This document shows, in pieces, positions 1-10,739 of a stretch of DNA of 64,000 nucleotides. The stretch covers positions 1,625,501 through 1,689,500 of the forward strand of contig NW_018343972.1 in assembly GCF_002099425.1 (NCBI RefSeq). The letters run 5' to 3'. Position numbers and translations under genes: made by a program. Source of the stretch: Phascolarctos cinereus (lineage: Eukaryota; Chordata; Mammalia; Diprotodontia; Phascolarctidae). The notes beneath the pieces are model-generated. The model searched no databases and was not told where the DNA came from. It saw only the letters and a list, made by a program, of their open reading frames with translations. The stretch's first letter is position 1, and every line of letters begins with the position of its first letter.

Positions 1-1345
1 GAGATATGAAAGGGTCAGATTATGAAGGGCTTTAAAAGCTGGAGGATTTTATGTTTGATCCTTAAGGTACCAGGGAGACACTGGAGTTTACTGAATGGGT
101 CTGGGGGTGGAAGAGGGAAGGGGATTTTATGGTCAGACTTACTCTTCAGGAAGATCACTTTGATTGACTGGGGGAAGGTCTGGAGAGGTAAAAGATTTGA
201 GGTAGGAAAACCAACCCAAAGGATATTTCAGTGTCCATGCATGAGATGATGAGGGCCTGGACCAATATAGTGACAATATCATAGGAGAGAAGGGGGAATA
301 TATGTTATGAAAATAAAATCGACAGGCCTTGACACTTGATTGGGAGTCATAGAGACTGAATGGGGGAGATGAGAGAGAGTGGAGGATATGTAAGTTATGT
401 AAAAGTAGAATTGATAACTGATTGGAAATGGGAGGTGAGAGAGTGAGGAATTGAGGGTGACACTTAGGTTGAAAGCCTGAATAACTGGGAGAATGGGTAG
501 GAAGAGAGGAGGGTTTGATGGAAAAGATAATTAGTTCATTTTTGGACTTATAGAATTTAAGATATCTATGGAAAGTCTAGTTTGAAACGTCCAACAGGTA
601 ACCAGAGATTCTAGACTGGAGGACAGGAGGGAGATTTTATTGTTCGGTTATTTCAGTCATGTCCAACTCTTTGTGACCCTATTTGAGGTTTTCTTGGCAA
701 AGATACTAGAGTGATTTGCCATTTCCTTCTCCAGCTCATTTTACAGATGAGGAAACTGAGGCAAACAGGGTTAAGTGACTTGCCTGGGGTCACCCAGCTA
801 GGAAGTGTCTGAGGCCAGACTTGAACTCAGGAAGATGAATCTTCCTCCTGACTCCAGGCAAGGCACTCTATCCACTGTGCCACCTAGCTGCCCAGAGAGA
901 GATTAGGGCTGGATAAATAGATGTAAGAATCATCTGCATAGAGATAATAATTGAATACATGGGAACTAATGAACTCACTAAGCAAAACAGTATAGAGGGA
1001 GAAGACAAGAAGGCCAAGTACAGAGCCTTGGGGGACATGCACTGATACTGAAGATTCAGCAAATGAGACTGAGGAGAGGTCAGACAGAGAAAATGATGTC
1101 ATGAAAACCTAGAGAGAAGAGATGTTGTTTGAAAGGGTCCGAAAATGAACAGAGATTAAGAAGGATGAGAGCCTAAGAAAAGATATGGTAATTAAGAGGT
1201 CATTAGTAACTTTGGAGAGAGCTGTTTCAGTTGAACAATGAAGTCAGAAACTGGATTGCAGAGCTAAAAAGAGCATGAAAGGAAAGCAATCTATAAGGGA
1301 GTTGATCGAGTAGATTCCCAGCCAAATGGACAAATTGATGAGTGT
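1..1345 (-). mobile_element. L2 (CR1-clade) LINE fragment with reverse transcriptase region
   Basis: Read on the minus strand, about 884-1102 encodes a peptide with [30 protein letters not shown] and related blocks. These are the reverse transcriptase motifs of LINE-2-like elements, with YADD as the catalytic core. The flanking sequence on both sides continues the same element. It is interrupted by a SINE at 641-893 and carries many lesions. It is a dead fossil truncated at the left window edge. The right boundary near 1345 is approximate. Confidence 0.8.
641..893 (-). mobile_element. Type B CORE-SINE (RTE-like tail), minus strand
   Basis: On the minus strand it starts with the tRNA-like head (GGGCAGCTAGGTGGCACAG), runs through TTTGCCTCAGTTTCCTCATC and ends in a tail like GAGTTGGACATGACTGAA. 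It splits the L2 copy; GAGGGAGATT and GAGAGAGATT at its two sides may be a decayed target-site repeat. This head-plus-long-body form is called type B throughout this annotation. Confidence 0.85.
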
Positions 1346-1695
1346 CAAGCCTTTGTTTGGGACTTTCTGGATGCATTGAGTGACTTGCCCTGTTGGAGAT
1401 CAGAGCCACCTCTTCAGTTTGGTACATAAAAAAGGATGTCTTTGGCAGAATCTTAGCCATTTGGGCCCCCTTTCTGAAGAGTTCCTGGGAAAGCAGAAGA
1501 GTTAACAGTGGACCTGGGTCCTGGAGATCAGGAAAGTCTCTGCATAGGAGCATAGGAATAAACTCCTTCAGCTCCCCAACTTCAGCTTTGGGACAGAAGT
1601 ACTTCTTAGATAAGCGTACTTTTCCCCCTGCTGTGAACTTCTGAGTTCCAAGTGTTGCTCTTTTGAGGGGAGTCCAAGCCACAGGGTGGCACTAT
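1346..1695. other. Unassigned intergenic stretch
   Basis: No repeat family or exon is recognised. A 151-codon open frame on the minus strand (1227-1682) runs from this stretch into the L2 fossil. It has no recognisable domain and is probably chance. Confidence 0.4.
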
Positions 1696-1905
1696 AAGTC
1701 TGGGTGAATGGGAGAAAGTTGGGATTCCTCTACTGATAGGCATCCCCTCAGTTTCCAATTCTTTGTTGCCATAAAAAGCTGCTATAAATATTTTTGTACA
1801 TTTAAGTCCTTTCCCTTTTTCTTTAATTTCTTTGGGGTACAGATCTAGTAGCAGTATTGCTGGATCAATAGGTTTACACAGTTTTATAGCCCGTATGTGT
1901 GTGTG
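1696..1905 (-). mobile_element. L1 ORF2 C-terminal fragment
   Basis: The minus-strand translation contains AIKLCKPIDPAILLLDLYPK followed by KCTKIFIAAFYGNKELETEG. This matches the L1 ORF2p C-terminal pattern (human: EIPFDPAIPLLGIYPK ... RMFIAALFTIAK). A short TG-rich microsatellite follows at about 1893-1920. Confidence 0.75.
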
Positions 1906-1989
1906 TGTGTCTGTGTGTATACATATATCACAACTTATTTTCCTCCAGTATTCTTCTTCCTCCCAGAGAGCCATCCCACATATCAAATA

Positions 1990-2150
1990 ATATTATATAT
2001 ATATATATATATATAGTTTTTTTGTGAGGCAATTGGGGACTTCCCAGGGTCACACAGCTGGTAAGTGTCAAATGTCTGAGGTCACATTTGAACTCAGGTC
2101 CTTCTGACTCCAAGGCTGGAGCTCTATCCACTGTGCCACCTAGCTGTCCC
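1990..2150 (-). mobile_element. Type A SINE (short, A-tailed), minus strand
   Basis: On the minus strand the order is head GGGACAGCTAGGTGGCACAG, B-box-like GAGTTCAAATG, ending soon after GGGCAAGTCACTTAACCCC-like sequence and a tail that has become a (TA)n run at 1991-2015. TCAAATAA occurs on both sides (1982-1989 and 2152-2159) as a likely target-site duplication. Type A shares its head with type B but lacks the longer body. Confidence 0.8.
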
Positions 2151-2159
2151 TTCAAATAA

Positions 2160-2692
2160 CATTTTTTTATTTAATTAATTTATTTTGATTTATCAACAAT
2201 CACTTCCATAAGCTTTTGAGTTTTAAATTTTTCTCCCCCTTCCTCCCCACCTCCCTTCCCAAGACAGCAAGCAATCTGATATAGGCTATACATATACATT
2301 CCTATTATACATATTTTCACATTAGTGATGTTGTAAGGAAGAATTAGAACCAATAGGAGGAACCGCCAGAAAAAGGAAACAAAACACAACAGAAGAAAAA
2401 AAATAGCAAATAGTATGCTTCAATCTGCATTTAAACTCCACAGTTCTTTCTTTGGATATGGATAGCATTTTCCATCATGAGGCCTTTGGAGATGTCTTAG
2501 ATCCCTGTATTGCTGAGAAGGGTTAAATCTATCAGTATTAGTCATGGCTGTTACTGTGTACAATGTTCTCCTGGTTCTGCTCACTTCACTCAGCATCAGA
2601 CCATACAAGTCTTTCCAGGTTTTTCTGAAGTCTGCCTGTTCATCATTTCTTATAGCACAATAGTATTTCATTACATTCATATACCACAACTT
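2160..2692 (-). mobile_element. L1 3' portion (ORF2 C-terminus and 3' UTR) of an inverted L1 insertion
   Basis: The minus-strand peptide from about 2690 reads LWYMNVMKYYCAIRNDEQAD, the L1 ORF2p C-terminal pattern (human MWHIYTMEYYAAIKNDE). A typical L1 3' UTR follows, ending at the T-rich edge near 2160. It abuts a plus-strand piece of the same ORF2 at 2693. Confidence 0.85.
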
Positions 2693-3590
2693 TGACAAAA
2701 ACTGCTGGGAAAATTGGAAAAGAGTATGGCAGAAATTAGGCATAGACCAAAATCTCACACCATATACCAAAATAAAGTCAAAATGGGTTCATGATTTAGA
2801 TATAAAGGCTGATACTGTAAGCAAACTGGGAGAGCAAGGAATAATTTACCTATCAGATTTATGGAGAACAGAAGAATTCATGATCAAACAGGAGATAGAG
2901 AACATTATGAAATGCAAAATGGATCATTTTGATTACATTAAATTGAAAAGTTTTTGCACAAACAAAGCCAGTGTAACCAAGATTAGAAGGAAAGTAGAAA
3001 ATGGAGAAAGAATTTCTACAACCAGCATCTCTGATAAGGGCCTCATTTCTAAAATGTATGGAGAATTAAGTCAAATTTATAAGAATACAGGTCATTCCCC
3101 AATTGATAAATGGTCAAAGGATATGAACAGGTAGTTCTCAGATGAAGAAATTAAAGCCATCTATAGCCATATGAAAAAATGCTCTAAATCACTATTGATT
3201 AGAGAAATGCAAATTAAAACAGCTCTGAGGTACCCACATCACACCTATCAGATTGGCCAAGATGACAAAACAGGAAAATGATAAATGTTGGAGAAGCTGT
3301 GGGAAAATTGGGACCTAATGCATTGTTGGTGGAGTTGTGAAATGATCCAACTATTTTGGAGAGCAATTTGGAACTATGCCCAAAGGGCTATAAAAATGTG
3401 CATGCCCTTTGACCCAGTAATAGCACTTCTAGGGCTATATCCCAAAGAGATCATAGAAATGGAAAAAAGGACCTACATGTACAACAATATTTATAGCAGC
3501 TCTTTTTGTGCTGGCAAAGAATTGGAAATTGAGAGGCTGGCCATCATTTGGGGAATGGCTGAATAAGTTGTGGTACATGAATGGCTGAAC
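2693..3590 (+). mobile_element. Inverted 5' portion of the same L1 insertion (ORF2)
   Basis: The plus-strand translation carries KWVHDLDIKADTVSKLGEQG, FDYIKLKSFCTNKA, SDKGLISKMYGELSQIYKNT, HCWWSCEMIQLFW and MPFDPVIALLGLYPKEI, in L1 ORF2p order. It stops at about 3584 in the same ORF2 position (LWYMN) where the minus-strand arm at 2692 begins. This is the pattern of twin priming. CAAATAA-type sequence lies next to both outer ends. The frame carries several stops. Confidence 0.85.
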
Positions 3591-3599
3591 AAATAATGT

Positions 3600-4052
3600 T
3601 TTTAAAGAAAAGAGTAAAAATCAGCAAAACTAATCAATACATCGAAGGAGCCTGAAAATATGTTCAGTGTCTCACTACCCATGGACCTCTCATCTCTGCA
3701 AATGAGTGGGGTGGGGTGGGGTTTCTTCTCATAGTTCTTCTTTAAAGTCACCACTGTTCTTGATAATGTAGCAACATTCACTTTTAATTATTTTATGATG
3801 GTTCTTTCCATTTACATCTTCGTAGTCAATTAAGTCTATTGTTTCCTTGGCCCTGCTTACTTCATCCTGTGTCAGTTCAGCTAGGTCTTTCTGTGTTTCT
3901 CTGTGTTCAACTTAGTCATCATTTCTTATAGCACAGTAATACTCTAGTACCTTCACATACCATACTTTGTTGATAGGCAACAACTTTGTTTCCAATTCTT
4001 TGCTGTCACAAAAAATGTACTATAAATATTTTGGCATATATGGGGACTTTCT
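3600..4052 (-). mobile_element. Older L1 3' end, minus strand
   Basis: Minus-strand sequence from about 4050 back to 3850 follows the L1 ORF2 C-terminal order (an ATAGCACAGTAATACTCTAG-like segment and CCAATTCTTTGCTGTCAC). A diverged 3' UTR extends to about 3600. It is more decayed than the L1 at 2160-3590. Confidence 0.6.
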
Positions 4053-4530
4053 GTCATATTCAAATTTGATAAATATGACCATCTGTTTCTTTGATCAAAA
4101 ATGTTGAATTAGAACAGGCCCAAGGACAGAATCCTACAGAGCATGACATTATAGACCTATTCCTCACTTGTCCCTGAGCCATTAAATAAACATTCTGAGT
4201 ACAGCTGTTCAACTCATTATGAAACCCTCTAACTGCTTTCATTCACCACATATTTCTCTATCTTGTCGAAAGAGATATTGTCCAAAGCCTTGCTGAAATG
4301 CAGATTGCACAGCATTCCCCCAGTTTTATCAGTCTAGGAAACCTATCAAAAATTAAAACAATTTTATTTTGGTATGATATTCTTTTAGTGAGCTCAAGGT
4401 GACTCCTTAGGATGACTTTTCTCCTTTTCAAGTGATCACAAACTATTCACTTAACTCATTTTCATATTGTGCTACAGATTTACATAATAGTCCAGGCTGG
4501 TCCAGTTAATGAGGAGCTGCTGGGCGGTGC
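4053..4530. repeat. Unnamed ancient repeat; first copy of a 90-bp direct duplication
   Basis: About 4260-4500 resembles a widespread old mammalian repeat that I cannot name. 4411-4500 recurs in diverged form at 4788-4881, on the other side of the SINE at 4531-4782. Shared blocks include GGTCACAAACTATTCA / GATCACAAACTATTCA and AGTCCAGGCTGG. Confidence 0.45.
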
Positions 4531-4782
4531 AGGGCACCTAGGTGACACAACGGATAGAGCACTGGGTTTAGAATCAGAAAGACTCATCTTTATGAGTTCA
4601 AATCCAGCCTCAGATACTTGCTAGTTATGTGACCCTGGGCAAGTCACTTCACTCTGTTCACCTCAGTTTCCTTATCTATAAAATGAGCTGGAGAAACAAA
4701 TGGCAAACCACTCCAGTAACTTTGACAAGAAAACCCCAAAACAGGGTCACAAAGAATTGGACATAACTGCACAACAACAATT
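4531..4782 (+). mobile_element. Type B CORE-SINE, plus strand
   Basis: It has a diverged head at 4531, GAGTTCAAATCCAGCCTCAG, a CTCAGTTTCC core, CAAACCACTCCAGTAA, and a tail AAGAATTGGACATAACTG ending in ACAACAACAA. It sits between the two copies of the 90-bp duplication. Confidence 0.85.
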
Positions 4783-4881
4783 AGGTGGTGATTTTTTTCT
4801 TATTTTTAAGTGGTCACAAACTATTCATTTAATAATTAATTTTTACATTGTGCAAGATATTTATGTAGTAGTCCAGGCTGG

Positions 4882-5224
4882 TATAAATGAAAGCCTCTAC
4901 TAAGCGATGGCAATGAGAACAGGGAGGAGAAGATGTAAGAGATGTTTCAGAGTCACAGTTAATAGGACTTGGTAACTGCCCATGAGAAATGATAGTCAAA
5001 AGTTAACAATAGCATAAAGCTTTTAAACACAGTGATATGAGTGAATGACCATGCCACGGACCAAAACAGTGATGTCAGAGGGAGGAATGAGTCAGGGGAA
5101 AGACAGCAGCAGTGCAGTTTGGAACAAGCTGAGTTTGTAGTGCCAGTCAGACCTCCAGAGAGTTGTCTCGTTGACAGTTGGAGATGCAGGTAGCTCTTCC
5201 ATTTTAAAAATTATTCTCTTTGAA
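4882..5224. other. Unassigned intergenic stretch
   Basis: No recognised repeat or coding potential is seen. Confidence 0.3.
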
Positions 5225-5415
5225 AGAGAAGATCCTAGGGTCCTAGATCTGGAACAGACCCCAGAGGTCATGTAATCTAACCATCTTTTTTTTTAGGGTG
5301 AGGAAATTAAGATCCAGGGAAGTTAAATGAGACTTCTCAAGAAGCATTAAAGTGGATTTGACCCCATGCCTCCAGAGGCAGGGTTCTTTCCAGCATATCA
5401 ACATTGCCTCACAGG
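5225..5415 (-). mobile_element. MIR-family SINE, minus strand
   Basis: It reads as a reversed MIR: a GAACAGACCCCAGAGGTCAT block, the core GAGGAAATTAAGATCC and a terminal GCCTC edge. It is heavily diverged. Confidence 0.6.
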
Positions 5416-5609
5416 AACAAACTATAAACTGAATAGTTCTGCCTCCTCTTTGTTGTCTATTATACCATCTGGTCCGGTAGGCCTACTCTCCTCTTTGTTC
5501 TTTGTTCCCAAACATTAAAAAAGGCAGTTTTATTGATTCCTTTTGTTTTTAACATCACAGTCATTCCTGGATATGGTGCTATATCAATGTCAGCACTTAG
5601 TCTTCATGT

Positions 5610-5895
5610 ATCCCCAGTGCCCATTCAATTTAATTTAACAAATATTTCTTAAGGTCCTACTACGTTCAGTGCCCTGTGCTTGACCTAAAGACAGGAAAAT
5701 ATGGGACATGCACAAGGATGGTGAATAGTCCAATTTAGCTGGAGTTTACTGTAGCTGGACGGAATTAGGATAGCACAAGGCTGAAAAAAATGTCTTGAAT
5801 GACAGCTTAAGAAGCTTGAACTTCACTTGGTAGTCAATGGGAAGCCACTGAGAGATGGTGAGCAGAAGAGTGATATGGCCAAGAGAAGGCAAGCA
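5610..5895 (-). mobile_element. L2 3' end and adjacent body, minus strand
   Basis: AACAAATATTTCTTAAGGTC followed by CTACTACGTTCAGTGCCCTG is the reversed L2 3' terminus. 5790-5895 matches the internal L2-derived segment also seen at 1-200 and 39960-40260 (GGGAAGCCACTG ... GTGATATGGCC). Confidence 0.6.
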
Positions 5896-5924
5896 TTTCT
5901 AAGGAAGAGACTCTTATGTTTTTT

Positions 5925-6010
5925 GTTTGTTTTTATGTCCTCAGTCTCCAGCACAGTGCCTGGCACTGAAGAGGCATCTAATAAATGCTTGTTAAATGGA
6001 TGAATGAATG
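5925..6010 (+). mobile_element. L2 3' terminus, plus strand
   Basis: CACAGTGCCTGGCACTGAAG is followed by ATAAATGCTTGTTAAATGGA and a GAATGAATG end, the standard L2 3' tail. Confidence 0.7.
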
Positions 6011-6056
6011 ACCAGATCTGTGGATAAAAAAGGTGGCATTGGAGCTTGGCTTTGAG

Positions 6057-6082
6057 TCTAGAAGAGGTATGCCTCTTCTAGA
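6057..6082. repeat. Perfect 11-bp inverted repeat (hairpin)
   Basis: TCTAGAAGAGG, a four-base TATG spacer, then its exact complement CCTCTTCTAGA. No poly-T follows, so this is not an obvious terminator. Function unknown. Confidence 0.7.
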
Positions 6083-7804
6083 AGCTCTAGATTCTGCTCT
6101 CAATGGGTTATCAAATTTTCTGACTGGCTGTTCCTGTCCTGCTCTCTCTGGAGCTTTGCCTTCAGCCAAGCATCCTGTCTGGGGGAGGCTGCTGCCCAAA
6201 AGGAAGGCGTCAGCTCCCTAAGTATGTAGGGTGATACCCCCAGGAAGCTGTTATCTTCTCCAAGCCCCGGCTGCTGAGCCCATTACCCAGACCCAGGCAG
6301 GAAGAGTAAGAGACTATTTGAATAGCAATGACATCACAATAGAAGCATGCCCACTCCCATCCCCTTCATTGAGGCTGATGAGGCCACCAGGCCCTAGGCC
6401 CTGGCTGGCATTTCCTGCTTCTTTGCTCAAGAGATCATTCAGGGGTCCATGGTCCATATGGGGAGGGATCAGTTAGGCCCAAGAAGGAGCCATGAGAACC
6501 AGAATGTGGGTGTATTTTGAAAATCTGATCCATTTCCTCAATACAGAATGGTTCTCTAGGGTCCTGGAGAGGCACAGGATTTTTTTCCCCACTTATATCC
6601 CCGGTGCTATATGGGAATGAGTCTCAAAACGGTTACCGTAGTATGATCCTAATCCAGTGATAACTTTAATTGTCTCCAAATACAATTATGCATATATTCA
6701 ATAAACAGAGAATATTTACAAAGCTTATAAAATATGACTGTTTGATTAATAGTATTGGTACTCAAAAATGGCTGGCCCCATTGCACAGGCAATAAAGAAA
6801 AGAAAAGGCAAAGAAAATTAGCTTCGTATCTCAGGATGAAACTTGATTCCTACAAACCTTCCCAGACCATGTGGAGACTCTTGTCAAAGTGACTAGTTGT
6901 CACCCTCCTTGACCCTAGGTAAGAAATCAAATAGTCTTATGTGAATTGTGTCTTCTACAATTCCCTCAGTACCCAATACCATCCAACTGGGGTCAGGACC
7001 AAAATGTCTAGGTGTCCCTATCTACACAGGGCACACCAAGATTTCTCCAGAGGTTACTGTACCATAGGTAATGATTTCCTTTCACATCCAGGCAATTTTT
7101 TCCGGGTCCCTGTACCAAAGGGTTCCCGAAATTTCCCTCACTGGATACCTGTCATGGCAAGGGCACTCAGAGACAAAGAAAACAGCATCAATTAAATCCT
7201 GAACAAGTGTGAGACTCCCAAGAGAAGGGTTTGATCTCTTAGAATTGATTACTTGGGGGTTTCCAGGCCAACATGCAACCTTATACTATGGACACGAAAT
7301 TCAAAATGAACTAAGACAAGCTGTCTGGATTCATGTCATGAAGAAGGCAAATAGTTTATAATAGCTTAAAAGAAAAAAATGAATATTTATCAACTATCAT
7401 AGTATACTCTAGGCAAGTTGTTGGGCAATTGCATTTTAGGGACTCAGTAATACAGTAAGTATCAGTATTTAAACATTCATTGTACCAACAAATGCAAAAG
7501 TATGCAAAAATCATCTCAGAAAGAACTGACTTATAGGGGGAACATACTGGAAAAAAATAACTGTACAATTATAGCTTAAAACAGAGAAAAAAATTTTTTT
7601 TTGCAATTTTTTCTCTAGTGGATATCAAAAACTAAGCTATCCAACAAAAAATGTCTCAGATGGAAGATATTTACAGGGGTTCCCATAAGTGGGAAGGACT
7701 CAATTTTATCTGAGACAAGGCTTTATTGCTTATTCTCATAAGAATATAGGAAAGTAAGCATGTAGGTTGGTAGTTTTTGATGCTGTCTCTTTCTTTTTAC
7801 AAAA
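6083..7804. other. Unassigned 1.7-kb stretch
   Basis: I recognise no SINE, LINE or exon here. The short open frames have no family features. 6590-7700 is AT-rich with low-complexity patches and could be a decayed element, but no terminal repeats were seen. Confidence 0.35.
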
Positions 7805-7815
7805 TTATAAGTTCC
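7805..7815. repeat. Left target-site duplication of the L1 at 7816-11940
   Basis: TTATAAGTTCC is repeated exactly at 11941-11951, bracketing the L1 and so defining its two ends. Confidence 0.85.
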
Positions 7816-8559
7816 TGAGGAGAGGGGACAGAGCGAAGATGGCAGATTAGAGGTAACCCAGATGAACTCTCTCAACATTCCCATCCAAATAACTTTAAAA
7901 TAATGCCTCAATCAAATTTTGGAGTGACAGAGCCAACAAAAGGTTAAGGTGAAGGATTTTTTCTTCTTAACAAAACTTAGGAGGTCTGCAGAAGAAGTTT
8001 GTTACTCCAGGGTGGAGGCCTGTCCTGAGCCCACACACATAGTGGCAGCAGTGGCTGCAGCAGCAGTAGCAGCTGCAGATTTGGGAGCTCTCAGTCCAGA
8101 GACAGTAAAGGGTTTGGACAACTGGTCAGATAGAGATTACAGAAGACCCTTTGCTGGCACTGAGTGTAGCTTGCACTGATGGACAACTCTACTGCCCATA
8201 GGCAATTCTGGGCGGCACTTCCAAGCCAGAGAGGAAAGTTGGGAGTCCTGGTCACAGTTCCAAGGCAAAGAGAGCACTTAGCCCTTGTGGCTGCAGGGGA
8301 TGAAAGTCCATTTCTGGGAAGGACCAGAGTATAGACTGTGAGAACAGTAACCACACCTTCCCCTGGATCACACCATCTTGGAACCACCCCAAACTTGCAG
8401 ACTTTCAGAACTGGCTCTGAAAACAATAGTGCAAAAAATCCTGAAGCTTGGGACAGTGTCTTCCCACCCCCAGATAAGCAGAGCCCAACTTTAACATACA
8501 GTTCAAAGTCAAGAAATAGGCTGGAAAATGAGCAAAGAACAAAAAGAGAATTTGACCAT

Positions 8560-9525
8560 AAAAAGCTACTGTGGTAGCAAGGAAGACCATGACATAAATT
8601 CAGAAGAAGACAACAATGTGAAAACAGCTACAAAAAAGCCTCAAAGGAAAATACTAGTTGGACCCAAACTCAACAAAAGTTGAAATCTGGAAGAGTTGAA
8701 GAAAGAGATAAGAGTGGTAAAGGAAAAATTGGGAAAAGAAATGAGAGTGTTGAAGGAAAATTATGAAAAGAGAATTAAAATCTTGGTAAAGAAGAACAAA
8801 AAAATACTGAAAAAATATCACCTAAAAAAACTATAATTGGCCTAATGATAAAAGAGGCACAAAATTCACTGAAGACAAGAACTCCTTAAAAAGCAGAATA
8901 GCCAAATGGAAAAGGAAATACAAAAGCTCACTGAAGAAAACAATTACTTAAAAATTAGATTTAGGCAAGTGGAAGCTAGTGAATTTAAGAGACATCAAGG
9001 AACAATAAAAGAAAGTCAAAAGAGTGAAAAACTAGAAGAAAATGTGAAATATTTCATAGAAAAAAACTGCTGACCTGGAAAATAGATCAAGGAGAAATAA
9101 TTTAAAAATTATTGGGCTACCTGAAAGCCATGACCAAGAAAAGAGCTTAGATGTCATATTTCCAGAAGTTATCAAAGAAAACTGCCCTATGATCTTAAAC
9201 CTAAAGAATATGATAGAAATGGAAAGAATCTTCCAATCACTTCCTGAAAAAGATTCCAAATGAAAACTGCCAGGAATATTATAACCAAATCCCAGATCTT
9301 CCAGGTCAAAGAAAAAAATGCTTCAACCAACCAGAAAAAAATTCAAACATTGTGGAGCAACATTCAAGATCACACAAGATTTAGCAGCTTCCACATTAAT
9401 GGAGCAGAGGGCTTGGAATATGATATTCCAAAAAGCAAAGGAACTAGGATTACAACCAAGAATAACCTACCCAAATAGAGGACTTTCAAGCATTCCTGAG
9501 GAAAAGACCAGATCTAAATAGAAGA
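8560..9525 (+). pseudogene. L1 ORF1 remnant
   Basis: A lysine/glutamate-rich stretch at about 8640-9020 is consistent with the ORF1p coiled coil. It is followed by the equivalent of LENRSRRNNLKIIGLPES (from about 9075), the classic start of the ORF1p RRM domain (human pattern RPNLRLIGVPE). A C-terminal part follows, including TNQKKIQTLWSNIQDHTRF. ORF1p is the RNA-binding trimer needed for L1 mobility. Several stops and frame changes make this copy non-functional. Confidence 0.75.
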
Positions 9526-10149
9526 TTTGACCTTTGAACACGAGACTCAAGAGAAAAATAAAAAAGGTAAACATGAACAAGTAATCATAAGGGTCTCAAT
9601 AAAGTTAAACTGTTTACATTTCTATATGGGAAGATGATACATCTAACTCTTAAGAACTTCATCATTATTAGAACACTTAAAAGGAGTTTAAATAGACAGA
9701 GGGCATGGATGTGAGTCAATTATGTTGGAATGATCTCCAAAAAAATTGACAAGGTGAGAAAAAGGGATGTACTAGGAGAAGGGGAAGGGGAGAGATAGAA
9801 TGGGGAAATTTTCTCACGTGAAAGAGCTGTGCAAGAAAGGGCTTTCACAGTGGAGGGGAAAATGGGGAGGAGGGAGCAATGCATGACCCTCACTCTCATC
9901 AGAATTGGTTCAAAGAGGGAAGAATCTATCTATCTATCTATCTACACACACACTCAGCTGAGTATAGAAATATAACTTATGGAATAAGGAAATAGGAGAG
10001 AAGAGGATAGGAGAAGGGGGAGGGGGAGTTGATAAAACAGAGGGTAGATTAAGAGAGGCAGAGGTTAGAAGCAAAAGAGACTTTTGAGGAGGCACAGTAT
10101 AAAAAGAGAGAGAAGAAGAAGCAAGAAAATGAGATGGAGGGAAATACAC

Positions 10150-10440
10150 AATTAGTAATCATAACTATGAATGTGAATGGGATGAACTTACCCATAAAAC
10201 AGAAGCAGATAGCAGAATGGATTAGGAACTAGAATCCAACAATATATTGTTTACAAGCGACACACTTGAAGTAGAAAAACGCACGAAGAGTTAGAATAAA
10301 GGCCTGGAGCAGAATCTAATATGCTTTAGCTAAACTGAAAAAAGCAGAGGCAACAGTCATGATCTAAGACAACGCAAAAGCAAAAATAGACCTAATTAAA
10401 AGGGATAATCTGAGAAACTACATTTTTCTAAAAGGTACCA
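10150..10440 (+). pseudogene. L1 ORF2 endonuclease N-terminus remnant
   Basis: Translation gives MNVNGMNLPIKQKQIAEWIR, NPTIYCLQATHLK and AEATVMI, aligning with human ORF2p LNINGLNSAIKRHRLASWIK, CCIQETHL and GVAILV. Only roughly the first 80-90 residues are present before the internal deletion. It is interrupted by stops. Confidence 0.8.
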
Positions 10441-10447
10441 TGGACAA

Positions 10448-10690
10448 GAGGGCAGTTAGGTGGTGCAGTGGATAGGGTGCTGGGCCTGGAGTCAGGAAGA
10501 CCTGAGTTCAAATTCAGCCTCAAACACTTCCTAGCTTTGTGACCCTGGACAAGTCGCTTAATCCTGTTTGCATCAGTTTCTTCTTCTATAAAATGAGCTG
10601 TAGAAGTAAATGCAAACAACTCCATTACCTTTGCTAAGAAAACCCCAAATAGGTCGTGAAGAGTCAGACATGACTAATGAAAAACAAAAC
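10448..10690 (+). mobile_element. Type B SINE nested in the L1
   Basis: It has the head GGGCAGTTAGGTGGTGCAG, a CAGTTTCTTCTTC core, the tail AAGAGTCAGACATGACTAAT and an AAAAC-rich end. It lies exactly at the L1 internal deletion junction. Flanks AAAGGTACCATGGACAA and AAAGAAACCTTATAGACAA look like a decayed target-site repeat. Confidence 0.85.
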
Positions 10691-10739
10691 AAAACAAAAA
10701 CCAAAAGAAACCTTATAGACAATGAAATAATATAAAAAA

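Noticed and set aside
1227-1682. 151-codon minus-strand open frame
   Set aside because: No family features; part of it lies in the L2 fossil. Likely chance.
10428-10625. Possible tRNA genes in SINE heads
   Set aside because: The heads keep box A and B resemblance (GTTCAAATC) but lack a full cloverleaf and belong to SINE copies.
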